Positions 8,456 to 16,300 of a DNA stretch of 64,000 nt are shown piece by piece. The DNA comes from Vibrio nitrifigilis. Lineage in GTDB: Bacteria > Pseudomonadota > Gammaproteobacteria > Enterobacterales > Vibrionaceae. The first letter of the stretch is position 1. Every line of letters starts with the position of its first letter. The notes under the pieces were generated by a model that had not been told where the DNA came from, did not search any database, and saw nothing but the letters and a program-made list of their open reading frames with translations. The stretch covers positions 310,001 to 374,000 of the forward strand of contig NZ_JADPMR010000001.1 in assembly GCF_015686695.1 (NCBI RefSeq), given 5' to 3'. Made by a program: the position numbers and the translations under genes.

Positions 8456-10444
8456 CTATTCCGCGTTTGAGTCTTTTTTATCTGTACCTTCATCAGCAGA
8501 CTCTTGAGGCTTCGTATCTTTACTTTCCTCTGGAGCTTTTGCTGGTTCAGATGCTTCCGCTTTTGGTTGTTCAACTGTTGTTGCAGTGTCAGCGTCTTTT
8601 TTCGCCGCACTGGCAACATGATCAGCCCAACCGGCAGGTTCACGAATCACTTCTTTACGTGCCATCAAGTCATCAATCTGACCTGCATCGATAGTTTCAT
8701 ACTTCATCAATGCATCTTTCATTGCATGCATGATATCCATATTTTCAACCAAGATTCGGCGCGCACGTTCGTAGTTGCTGTCGATAAGCTTACGAACCTC
8801 ATCGTCGATCAATTTTGCAGTATCATCAGACATGTGCTTGGTTTGTGTCACACTACGACCTAAGAACACTTCGCCTTCGTCTTCAGCGTAAAGCATTGGA
8901 CCTAACTTATCTGAGAAACCCCATTGGGTTACCATCTTACGTGCAATATCAGTTGCACGCTCAATATCATTTGATGCCCCAGTGGAGACTTTATCAACAC
9001 CGTAAATCAATTCTTCTGCTAAACGACCGCCATACAAGCTCGAAATCATCGATTCTAAGTTTTGCTTAGACATACTGATACGATCTTGCTCGGGTAGATA
9101 CATAGTAACACCAAGCGCTCGACCACGAGGAATGATGGATACTTTATATACCGGATCATGTTCAGGAACCAAACGACCAACAATCGCGTGGCCAGCTTCG
9201 TGATAAGCGGTCGATTCTTTGGTTTCTTCAGACATAACCATAGAGCGGCGTTCTGCCCCCATCATGATTTTATCTTTTGCTAACTCAAATTCGACCATAG
9301 AAACATTACGTTTATTCCCACGAGCCGCGAACAATGCTGCTTCGTTAACTAAGTTCGCAAGATCTGCACCAGAGAAGCCTGGAGTACCACGAGCAATCAG
9401 TGATGGTTCAACATCACCCGCTAGCGGAACTTTGCGCATATGTACTTTAAGAATCTGCTCACGACCACGAACATCTGGAAGACCAACCACAACTTGGCGG
9501 TCGAAACGTCCAGGACGAAGCAAAGCTGGGTCAAGAACATCAGGACGGTTAGTTGCAGCGATAACGATAATACCTTCGTTACCTTCGAAACCATCCATTT
9601 CAACCAACATTTGGTTTAGTGTTTGTTCACGTTCATCGTGACCACCACCAACACCTGCGCCACGTTGACGACCTACAGCATCGATTTCATCAATAAAGAT
9701 GATACATGGAGACGCTTTTTTCGCTTGTTCGAACATGTCACGTACACGAGATGCACCAACACCAACGAACATTTCTACGAAATCTGAACCTGAAATAGTA
9801 AAGAACGGTACTTTCGCTTCACCAGCAATAGCTTTAGCTAGCAAAGTTTTACCTGTACCAGGAGGACCTACCATCAACACACCCGTTGGAATCTTACCAC
9901 CGAGTTTTTGGAAGCGGCTTGGATCACGTAGATAATCGACCAGCTCCTTCACGTCTTCTTTCGCTTCATCACAGCCAGCAACATCCGTAAACGTTGTCTT
10001 GATCTGTTCTTCGCTCATCATACGTGCTTTACTTTTACCAAAGGACATAGCGCCTTTGCCGCCACCGCCCTGCATTTGGCGCATGAAGAAAATCCAAACA
10101 CCAATCAGTAGAATCATTGGGAACCAAGAGATGAAAATAGTTCCTAGCAGACTTTGTTCTTCAGGTGGAGTACCCTGAACCTTCACATTTTGATTAATGA
10201 GATCATCAAGAAGCTTTTGGTCATACACTGGCATATATGTAACGTAACGTGTACTTCCGCCCCGACGAGTGAATGTAATCTCGCTATTATCGAATTGAGC
10301 CTCTTGTATTTGGCCTTGGCCAACTTCCTGTACAAATGTGGTGTAATCGATTGTTCTTCCGTTACTATCCCCAGGACCGAAGCTCTGGAACACAGACATT
10401 AAAACAACTGCAATTACCAACCAAAGAATTAAATTTTTTGCCAT
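8456..10444 (-). CDS. ftsH: ATP-dependent zinc metalloprotease FtsH
   Basis: FtsH is the inner-membrane AAA+ protease that degrades membrane proteins, LpxC and sigma-32. The product begins MAKNLILWLVIAVVLMSVF, the first membrane helix. A periplasmic domain and a second helix (about 98-118) follow. The AAA domain has GPPGTGKT near 195 and IIFIDEID, and the second region of homology includes RPGRFDR. The protease domain carries zinc site HEAGH near 414. The C-terminal tail is rich in Lys, Glu and Ala and varies in the family. I preferred the ATG at 10444 over an in-frame TTG at 10453, because the E. coli protein starts at the same residue. It lies downstream of rlmE. Confidence 0.97.
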   Translation of the reverse strand: MAKNLILWLVIAVVLMSVFQSFGPGDSNGRTIDYTTFVQEVGQGQIQEAQFDNSEITFTRRGGSTRYVTYMPVYDQKLLDDLINQNVKVQGTPPEEQSLLGTIFISWFPMILLIGVWIFFMRQMQGGGGKGAMSFGKSKARMMSEEQIKTTFTDVAGCDEAKEDVKELVDYLRDPSRFQKLGGKIPTGVLMVGPPGTGKTLLAKAIAGEAKVPFFTISGSDFVEMFVGVGASRVRDMFEQAKKASPCIIFIDEIDAVGRQRGAGVGGGHDEREQTLNQMLVEMDGFEGNEGIIVIAATNRPDVLDPALLRPGRFDRQVVVGLPDVRGREQILKVHMRKVPLAGDVEPSLIARGTPGFSGADLANLVNEAALFAARGNKRNVSMVEFELAKDKIMMGAERRSMVMSEETKESTAYHEAGHAIVGRLVPEHDPVYKVSIIPRGRALGVTMYLPEQDRISMSKQNLESMISSLYGGRLAEELIYGVDKVSTGASNDIERATDIARKMVTQWGFSDKLGPMLYAEDEGEVFLGRSVTQTKHMSDDTAKLIDDEVRKLIDSNYERARRILVENMDIMHAMKDALMKYETIDAGQIDDLMARKEVIREPAGWADHVASAAKKDADTATTVEQPKAEASEPAKAPEESKDTKPQESADEGTDKKDSNAE

Positions 10445-10551
10445 GTCACTCAAGGTGTCAGCCTCGCGATAACTAGTTGTAATTAAAGGTAGGGTACTAC
10501 AGTTTTCAGACCGTAGCCACAGTGTTAAATTTCATCGCTACAAAATAATGG

Positions 10552-11181
10552 TTAACCTTTGTAACCAGTCGCAACAATGTACACTTCTCGGGAACGTGCC
10601 CTCGAAGAGTCGGGCTTACGGATTTTCACCGCTTTAAACATGTCTCGGACATCCTTGACATACTGATCAAAGCCTTCGCCCTGAAATACTTTGACCACAA
10701 AACTGCCATTAGGTGCTAAAACTTCTCGACACATATCCAACGCCAGCTCAACCAAATACATTGCACGAGGTTGATCCACTGATAAATTGCCCGCCATATT
10801 GGGCGCCATATCAGACATCACCACATTCACCATATCCGGTTGAATTCTTTCTAACAGAGCATTGAGCACTGCTTCTTCGCGAAAATCACCTTGTAGAAAT
10901 GCTACACCGGCAATCGAATCCATTGGAAGGATATCACAAGCTATCACTTGCCCTTCATCACCTACAATACCAGCAGCATACTGAGACCAACCACCAGGGG
11001 CCGCCCCTAAATCTACGACCGTCATTCCAGATTTCAATAATTTATCTTTCTCTTGAATCTCTTCTATTTTGAAGATAGCACGAGAACGATACCCTTTCTT
11101 TTTTGCCTCGTTAACATACTTATCGTCAAAATGTTCTTTCAGCCAACGGCCTGAGCTGGCTGAGTGCTTCTGTTTACTCAT
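10552..11181 (-). CDS. rlmE: 23S rRNA 2'-O-ribose U2552 methyltransferase
   Basis: RlmE (FtsJ, RrmJ) methylates U2552 in the A loop of 23S rRNA late in 50S assembly. The 209-residue product, started at MSKQKHSASSGRWL, equals the E. coli length. It shows the SAM-binding motif VVDLGAAPGGWSQYA and the K-D-K-E catalytic set typical of the family (FDDKY, SDMAPN, FVVKVFQGEG, SREVYIVATG). The reading frame stays open upstream to 11271, but that region overlaps the divergent yhbY promoter. The gene is first in the rlmE-ftsH pair. Confidence 0.95.
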   Translation of the reverse strand: MSKQKHSASSGRWLKEHFDDKYVNEAKKKGYRSRAIFKIEEIQEKDKLLKSGMTVVDLGAAPGGWSQYAAGIVGDEGQVIACDILPMDSIAGVAFLQGDFREEAVLNALLERIQPDMVNVVMSDMAPNMAGNLSVDQPRAMYLVELALDMCREVLAPNGSFVVKVFQGEGFDQYVKDVRDMFKAVKIRKPDSSRARSREVYIVATGYKG

Positions 11182-11300
11182 TCGATTCCTAATTGAAAAG
11201 CATCTATCAAAGAAAGTATGGTAGAAAATATAGTCTTCGTTGATAGATGGCGTTAAAATGTCGGTTTTCAACCCTAATAGTAAATAAATTTGGTCGCGTA

Positions 11301-11597
11301 ATGAACCTAAGCAATAAACAAAAGCAGCACCTTAAAGCGCTTGCACACAACCTAAAACCTGTTGTGCTCATGGGCGCAAACGGATTAACCGAAGCTGTTT
11401 TAGCCGAAATTGAAATCGCGTTGGACCACCATGAACTGATTAAAGTGAAAGTGGTATCAGAAGATCGCGAAACAAAACAGCTGATTGTTGACGCTATTGT
11501 GCGCGAGACTGGAGCAGAAAAAGTCCAGGTTATCGGTAAGGTGTTGGTTTTGTATCGTCAGTCAGAACAACGCAAAATCGAACTACCGCGTAAGTAG
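11301..11597 (+). CDS. yhbY: Ribosome assembly RNA-binding protein YhbY
   Basis: YhbY is a single CRM-domain protein that binds pre-50S particles. The 98-residue product MNLSNKQKQHLKALAHNL has the CRM GxxG-type loop in LMGANGLTEAV and a C-terminal VLYRQSE. The ATG at 11301 gives the usual family length. The longer open frame from 11247 has no family support. It is transcribed divergently from rlmE and converges on greA, the same arrangement as in E. coli. Confidence 0.94.
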   Translation: MNLSNKQKQHLKALAHNLKPVVLMGANGLTEAVLAEIEIALDHHELIKVKVVSEDRETKQLIVDAIVRETGAEKVQVIGKVLVLYRQSEQRKIELPRK

Positions 11598-11615
11598 TAT
11601 CGCTTATATGGAAAT

Positions 11616-11643
11616 AAAAAAGGTCGCTCAGTGCGACCTTTTT
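11616..11643. terminator. Bidirectional terminator between yhbY and greA
   Basis: AAGGTCGC/GCGACCTT forms an 8-bp stem with a 5-base loop. It is flanked by A residues on the left and T residues on the right, so it can serve both converging genes. Confidence 0.85.
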
Positions 11644-11657
11644 GCATTTCTTAACAA

Positions 11658-12131
11658 CTAAATGTACTGAACCTGATCGATTTCAAATACTTTATCGCCG
11701 CCAGGTGTCGAAATCACAACTTCATCACCTTCTTCTTTACCAATTAGGCCACGTGCAATAGGTGAGCTAATGGAAATACGGCCAGCTTTTGCTTCAGCTT
11801 CATTGTCACCTACGATTTGATACGTTTTTTCTTGATCGGTATCGACATCTACAACGGTCACTGTTGAGCCAAAGATGACTTTGCCACTGTTTTCTATTTT
11901 TGTAACATCAATCACTTGCGCTACTGATAGCTTGTATTCGATATCTCGAATCTGCGCTTCACAAATACCTTGTTCTTCACGCGCCGCATGGTATTCGGCA
12001 TTTTCCTTCAAATCACCCAGTTCACGAGCTTCTGCAATTGCAGCAGAAATTTGTGGACGTAGTTTAAGAAGTCTTTCAAGTTCGTCACGCAGCAGTTTTT
12101 CGCCGCGTACGGTCATTGGAACTTTTTCCAT
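11658..12131 (-). CDS. greA: Transcription elongation factor GreA
   Basis: GreA stimulates the RNA cleavage activity of backtracked RNA polymerase. The 157-residue product starts MEKVPMTVRGEKLLRDEL. It has an N-terminal coiled coil with the acidic tip in ELGDLKENAEYHAAREEQ (about residues 40-60) and a C-terminal FKBP-like domain ending in FEIDQVQYI. The tip residues Asp and Glu needed for cleavage are present. It converges on yhbY over a shared terminator and is divergent from the porin gene. Confidence 0.96.
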   Translation of the reverse strand: MEKVPMTVRGEKLLRDELERLLKLRPQISAAIAEARELGDLKENAEYHAAREEQGICEAQIRDIEYKLSVAQVIDVTKIENSGKVIFGSTVTVVDVDTDQEKTYQIVGDNEAEAKAGRISISSPIARGLIGKEEGDEVVISTPGGDKVFEIDQVQYI

Positions 12132-12668
12132 ATTCTACCTCTATGCCAAAGCGTTCTTTGGACAAAACAAAACTACCCAGCCTCGAAAGGTTAGGTAGTG
12201 TTGATGAAATGATTTATCTACCAGTGTAAACAAACTTGGCGATTAAATCATCCTAAATCCATCTTGAGCCAACAAATCTTAAGAATCCATATACACATTG
12301 AATGACATGTGATCAAGTGCACACTAAAAACTCTGATAAATTATGAAAAACCTATCAAAAAATATAAAAAAATAATATTTCACTAGGTGGTAATAGTTAT
12401 AAAAAAAAGTATAAAAAATATTTTAATACAATAACTTGATGTTTTTATTTTATAATAAAACAGTGTTCAACATTCGTTTTTATATCATTTTACTAACTAA
12501 CACGGAACTATCATACGAGAATTGGATTAAGAATTTCTCGAAGGAAGCGCTTGGATACTGGCTTGCATTCAATAAATGTATTCAGCGTCATCATCCTATC
12601 TGAGTATTCATCAGACGATACAAACGTCTCAATCAACGTTTATGTGGACAATAATTAGGAATTAAAAG
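12132..12668 (+). promoter_or_regulatory. Porin upstream region: AT-rich promoter with a CRP-like site
   Basis: This 537-base gap separates greA (minus) from the porin (plus). Positions about 12340-12480 are very AT-rich, with runs of A and T typical of ToxR/H-NS-responsive Vibrio porin promoters. At 12308-12323 TGTGA-N6-GCACA matches the CRP consensus with one mismatch. A long leader precedes the porin ribosome site (AGGAAT, about 12656). No further gene is visible. The assignment to ToxR or CRP control is inference. Confidence 0.35.
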
Positions 12669-13703
12669 ATGAAAAAATCCATCATCGCTCTAGCTGTGGC
12701 AGCAGCGGCAGTAGCAACTAGCGCTAACGCAGCAGAAATTTATAACGCAGATGGCACTACAGCAAGCATCGGCGGTCGTGTAGAAGCGCGTATCCAATTG
12801 CAAGACAGTGAAGCAAATGACATGACTCGCGCTCGTCTAAACTTTGTTGGCCATCAACAAGTGACTGACGACCTTTACGGTTTAGCAAAATTCGAACAAG
12901 AATGGAACAGCAACACTGATTCTGGTGAAGCCGACGACGGAGATACTGACTGGACTACTCGTTATATCTACGCTGGTATCGGCACTAGCGCAGGTGAAAT
13001 CACCTACGGTAAACAAGATGGTGCTCTAGTTAAACTAACCAATTTTACCGATATTATGTCAACTTGGGGTAAAGAAGCGTCAGTAAATAGCGCAGCTGAA
13101 GATGATGATGCTATTTCTCTAGCAAGTCGTACTGATAACTACGTCGCTTATAATGCAGATTTTGATGCACTAAGTATTAGTGCAGGCTACCGTTTTGCTG
13201 ATGGTAGTAACTCAAGTGATGGCGACTCACGTACTGGTAACGACCAAGACGGTTACGCTTTAGCAGCGACTTACGCGTTTGGTGATACTGGCGTTGTTCT
13301 AGGCGGTGGTTATGCTGTACAAAATGAAAATGCGCAAGCTATGGTAACCTCTTCATTTACTTATGAAAATCTATACTTAGCTGCTCTATACACTCACATC
13401 GACTACGATGATCATGGTGTAGAAAACTACGACGGCTATGAACTAGCAGCGGCTTACACTATCGATAAAACTAAGTTAATCGCAACTTACAACCGTGGCG
13501 ATCGTGATCGTGCCGATGACACTGCTAACACTATCTCTGTTGAAGCAAACTACTACTTCACTCCTAGCTTCAACGGTTACGTGGGTTACCGTTGGAACCT
13601 ACTTAACGGTGATGAGGTTTCTTCATCCACAGACGACGGTGTCACTACTGACAATACAGCAGCTCAAGACCAAGCAATGGCTGGCCTGCTATACACTTTC
13701 TAA
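12669..13703 (+). CDS. OmpU-like general porin
   Basis: This is an outer-membrane beta-barrel porin for passive uptake of small solutes. The 344-residue product begins with a clear signal peptide (MKKSIIALAVAAAAVATSANA, cleaved before AEIYN). It continues with IGGRVEARIQL, the conserved strand DLYGLAKFEQEW, alternating aromatic strands and a terminal phenylalanine (GLLYTF), the barrel-assembly signal. Its place between greA and dacB matches that of ompU in V. cholerae, so it is probably the ompU orthologue, although porin paralogues are hard to separate by sequence alone. Acidic, Thr-rich codons suggest high expression. A strong terminator follows. Confidence 0.85.
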   Translation: MKKSIIALAVAAAAVATSANAAEIYNADGTTASIGGRVEARIQLQDSEANDMTRARLNFVGHQQVTDDLYGLAKFEQEWNSNTDSGEADDGDTDWTTRYIYAGIGTSAGEITYGKQDGALVKLTNFTDIMSTWGKEASVNSAAEDDDAISLASRTDNYVAYNADFDALSISAGYRFADGSNSSDGDSRTGNDQDGYALAATYAFGDTGVVLGGGYAVQNENAQAMVTSSFTYENLYLAALYTHIDYDDHGVENYDGYELAAAYTIDKTKLIATYNRGDRDRADDTANTISVEANYYFTPSFNGYVGYRWNLLNGDEVSSSTDDGVTTDNTAAQDQAMAGLLYTF

Positions 13704-13730
13704 TTTAACAGAAAGTTTATCATCTCAAGA

Positions 13731-13756
13731 CGCCTGCTCCCTAGCAGGCGTTTTTT
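13731..13756 (+). terminator. Porin terminator
   Basis: CGCCTGCT/AGCAGGCG forms an 8-bp stem with a 4-base loop followed by six T residues, about 28 bases past the porin stop. Confidence 0.9.
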
Positions 13757-13801
13757 ATGTCAGTATACTAAGAACACCCTTGTTTATTTAATGGATCGTA
13801 T

Positions 13802-15208
13802 ATGCGCTGTCTGCCACTTTGTGGACTGATTTTTTCACTCTTTATTAGCCAATATGTGGTTGCACAACCACTCAACACCGACCAGTTAACACCACATGCG
13901 CGATACGCGTTTCAGGTACAAAATATTACTAGTGGTGAAACACTTTTTGCCCAGCGCAATGGCGACTATTTTCCACCAGCCAGCACGCAAAAAATCTTCA
14001 CAGCTCTCGCAGCTAGATTAGAGCTTGGCGAACATTTTGTCTTTACCACTCAGCTACTCAAACACCGGCAAGACTATGTGATTCGTTTTTCGGGTGATCC
14101 TACGCTGAATACTGTTGACCTCAAACAATTGCTTTCTCATCTTAAGCAATCCGGCATTCGAACCATTCGTGGAGACATCTGGCTAGATAATTCAATATTT
14201 ACTGGATTTGAAAAAGCGGTAGGCTGGCCTTGGGATTCACTCGGGGTCTGTTACAGTGCGCCATCTAGTGCGATCAATTTAGATCACAACTGTATCCCTG
14301 CAGCGCTTTACACGGAAAAAAATGGCAAGACTCGCCTCCATATACCTCCACAATATCCAATTCATGTATTTAATAACGCAGTCGCAGTTAGCGCAGATGA
14401 GCAGCAGCAACAACACTGTGACCTCGATTTAACCGCAACAGCAACCAATCAATACCAATTATCGGGATGCCTAGTCACTCGCACTAGCCCGATGCCACTT
14501 AAATTTGCTGTTCAAGATACTAGCCGCTATACCAAACGTATTATTTATAAACTCCTCAATCAATTAGGTATTGAGCTTAAAGGCACCATTCACATTGGCA
14601 AAGCTCCATTTAAGAAGCGACAAATCCTAGCAGAACATCAGTCCGCACCTTTATCTGAATTGCTTTCAATCATGCTAAAACGTTCTGACAATTTGATTGC
14701 AGACACCTTAACGAAAACCTTAGGTCATCGACTATTTACCCAACCAGGTAGTTATCGAAACGGCGTTCAAGCAATTCAAACCATCATTAATCAGCACACA
14801 GGAATCTCATTTGCAGATGAACAGATGGTTGACGGCTCAGGGTTATCACGGGATAACCGTGTCAATATCGCCACTATGCAGGCTGTGTTGCGTTATATCG
14901 CTCTTCATGATGCGTCATTACATTTGATTGAGAAACTTCCTGTAGCCGGCGTCTCTGGCACTCTCAAATACCGCCGCAGTATGTTAGTACCAAGCGTTAA
15001 AGGCAAGTTAGCCGCAAAAAGTGGCTCTCTCTACGGTACCTATAATATGGTCGGTTTTGTATTGAATAAGCAAGGTAAGCCGACACGCAGTTTTGTCCAA
15101 TATGTCACCGACTATTTTCCTACCGACGAAAACGACAAAGAGGAGCCTTTAAAAGACTCCCCTTTAAATCAAATTGAAGAGCAGTATTACCAACAACTGC
15201 TCAAATAA
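13802..15208 (+). CDS. dacB: D-alanyl-D-alanine carboxypeptidase/endopeptidase (PBP4)
   Basis: DacB is a periplasmic class C penicillin-binding protein that trims or cross-cuts peptidoglycan stem peptides. The 468-residue product has an N-terminal signal peptide (MRCLPLCGLIFSLF, cleaved near AQP). The three active-site motifs are present: SxxK as STQK near 60, SxN as SDN near 297 and KTG as KSG near 405. The insert between the first two is as in E. coli PBP4 (477 residues). It follows the porin by about 100 bases and has its own ATG, with a hairpin after the stop. Confidence 0.92.
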   Translation: MRCLPLCGLIFSLFISQYVVAQPLNTDQLTPHARYAFQVQNITSGETLFAQRNGDYFPPASTQKIFTALAARLELGEHFVFTTQLLKHRQDYVIRFSGDPTLNTVDLKQLLSHLKQSGIRTIRGDIWLDNSIFTGFEKAVGWPWDSLGVCYSAPSSAINLDHNCIPAALYTEKNGKTRLHIPPQYPIHVFNNAVAVSADEQQQQHCDLDLTATATNQYQLSGCLVTRTSPMPLKFAVQDTSRYTKRIIYKLLNQLGIELKGTIHIGKAPFKKRQILAEHQSAPLSELLSIMLKRSDNLIADTLTKTLGHRLFTQPGSYRNGVQAIQTIINQHTGISFADEQMVDGSGLSRDNRVNIATMQAVLRYIALHDASLHLIEKLPVAGVSGTLKYRRSMLVPSVKGKLAAKSGSLYGTYNMVGFVLNKQGKPTRSFVQYVTDYFPTDENDKEEPLKDSPLNQIEEQYYQQLLK

Positions 15209-15217
15209 ATATCATCA

Positions 15218-15238
15218 GGGCATCTTTGACAGATGCCC
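15218..15238. terminator. Hairpin between dacB and the converging small gene
   Basis: GGGCATCT/AGATGCCC is a perfect 8-bp stem with a 5-base loop lying between two converging stop codons. The T tracts are weak on both sides. Confidence 0.6.
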
Positions 15239-15245
15239 GTTGATT

Positions 15246-15650
15246 TCAATAGATAAATATTCCTGAAACGACACCGACGAGCGCAACAGGTATTACCCAG
15301 CCGACACGCTGTTTCACTCGATGCCAAATGGACAGTTCATCCCGCTCTTCTTTTTGCTCACTGTCACTCCTTCCAATAGGCTTACGCTCGGCATACACCA
15401 TACCTAGCTGCTTAGCATATTGATGAGCCAGTGTTTTATGCCCCTGAGCATCCAAATCACACAACAGATCTTGCACATGAGTAATAGAACAGTGACTTAA
15501 AATACCCACTGCTTCATCGGTTGGCATCACCGATAGTAACTCGACCTGTTTAACTGGTTCATATTGTAAAAATGCGTTACGCGCCGCCCCAATTTCATCA
15601 ATAGAAAATGGTTTAGCGTTATTCATGCAATGATTGTTCATTACCGTCAT
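15246..15650 (-). CDS. Small MgtE-N-domain-like protein with one C-terminal membrane helix
   Basis: I do not recognise a named gene. The 134-residue product has a helical N-terminal half resembling the MgtE intracellular N domain, a stacked-helix repeat: VELLSVMPTDEAVGILSH, then VQDLLCDLDAQG and AHQYAKQLG. A charged linker and one hydrophobic helix at the C-terminus (WVIPVALVGVVSGIFIY) follow, so it should be tail-anchored with the domain in the cytoplasm. I started it at the ATG at 15650 because GGGAG lies 7 bases before it. An ATG at 15671 has no ribosome site. There is no transporter domain, so a link to Mg2+ is only a guess. It sits behind a long structured leader. Confidence 0.65.
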   Translation of the reverse strand: MTVMNNHCMNNAKPFSIDEIGAARNAFLQYEPVKQVELLSVMPTDEAVGILSHCSITHVQDLLCDLDAQGHKTLAHQYAKQLGMVYAERKPIGRSDSEQKEERDELSIWHRVKQRVGWVIPVALVGVVSGIFIY

Positions 15651-15925
15651 GGCGAATCTCCCGATTGGCATTGGGTAACGACCACCAATAGCAACTATTC
15701 AAAAACTTAGGTGTAAGAAAGACTCACCCTGAATAGATGGTTAGTTGTTATGTACTAGGAGAAAGGAGAAAAATAGAAGGGATTTCATTGAAATATGCCT
15801 TACCTGCAAAGATAAGACACCATGTGCCAATACCGTTAGCAGGTTATCTTTCTCCCTTCATACTAGGAGGATGGTCGGTATTGTTCATGTTAATCTCCAA
15901 AAGTTGCTACCCATTTGGTAGCCTT
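15651..15925 (-). promoter_or_regulatory. Structured 5' leader with a mini-ORF and alternative hairpins
   Basis: On the minus strand this region holds a stem GCTACC/GGTAGC (15904-15921), then a 14-codon ORF with a good ribosome site, then several long-range complementary segments. Perfect 8-bp pairs are CAATACCG (15828-15835) with 15876-15883, AAAGATAA (15808-15815) with 15844-15851, and GGAGAAAG (15758-15765) with 15848-15855. The last two share bases 15848-15851, and the first interlocks with the second, so they cannot all form. This is the layout of an attenuator or riboregulator acting on the 15246-15650 gene. It matches no riboswitch class I can name. Confidence 0.5.
15844..15888 (-). 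CDS. Putative leader peptide, 14 codons
   Basis: The minus strand encodes MNNTDHPPSMKGER followed by TAA. GGAG lies 7 bases before the ATG. Codons 2-5 lie in one arm of an 8-bp pairing (15876-15883). The last two codons and the stop lie in two competing 8-bp pairings. A ribosome paused on the Asp-His-Pro-Pro stretch, or at the stop, would change which hairpin forms. Leader peptides with Pro and acidic residues control Mg2+ transport genes in enterobacteria, which is suggestive given the MgtE-N-like gene downstream, but this is inference. Confidence 0.45.
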   Translation of the reverse strand: MNNTDHPPSMKGER

Positions 15926-15990
15926 TAAAGTGTAACAAATTTTGTTAGAAAAGACAGCTCATCACTAAAGAAAGCCCGCTATCAGATACA

Positions 15991-16015
15991 AAAAAAGCAC
16001 CCTCAGGTGCTTTTT
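15991..16015. terminator. Terminator, probably that of tyrS displaced by a repeat
   Basis: AAAAAAGCACC-CTCA-GGTGCTTTTT is a good bidirectional intrinsic terminator. The nearest gene reading into it is tyrS on the minus strand, whose stop is almost 290 bases away. A MITE-like repeat lies exactly between. Confidence 0.75.
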
Positions 16016-16280
16016 ATACCCAAATGACCTCGAGATGCAGGATTCAGAGCTTCATCAACGAGCCTAGGTCAAGCTCAATCACGGCAGGAATGGTCATTCC
16101 CTTTTAACGTGATTGAGCGCAGAAATAGGTTTGTTGATCAGCTCCCAAAGGGCGAGTTTTATTCGCTCCTAGGCTGTGTTACTGATTTTCAACGTAGAAT
16201 GACTATGTCTTCAAATCAGTGCCTTGCCTAAGAGCGAATACATTCTCGCTGAAACAGCATCTTGAGGTTACTTGGGTATA
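16015..16280. mobile_element. MITE-like repeat, 266 bp with terminal inverted repeats
   Basis: The left end TATACCCAAATGACCTCGAG and the right end, read on the other strand, TATACCCAAGTAACCTCAAG continue as near-identical inverted repeats of about 32 bases with a few mismatches. The interior has further inverted segments (for example CTCAATCACG with CGTGATTGAG, and AGGAGCGAATA-like arms) and no reading frame. Ends of the form TATACCCAAGT are familiar to me as a dispersed Vibrionaceae repeat, but I cannot search for other copies. It lies between the tyrS stop and a terminator. Confidence 0.75.
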
Positions 16281-16300
16281 TCAATAACGAGCTTGCCTAT

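Noticed and set aside
15737..15928. 63-codon plus-strand frame upstream of the MgtE-N-like gene
   Set aside because: It lies antisense to the structured leader, has no convincing ribosome site, and would read into a terminator. The leader interpretation explains the region better.
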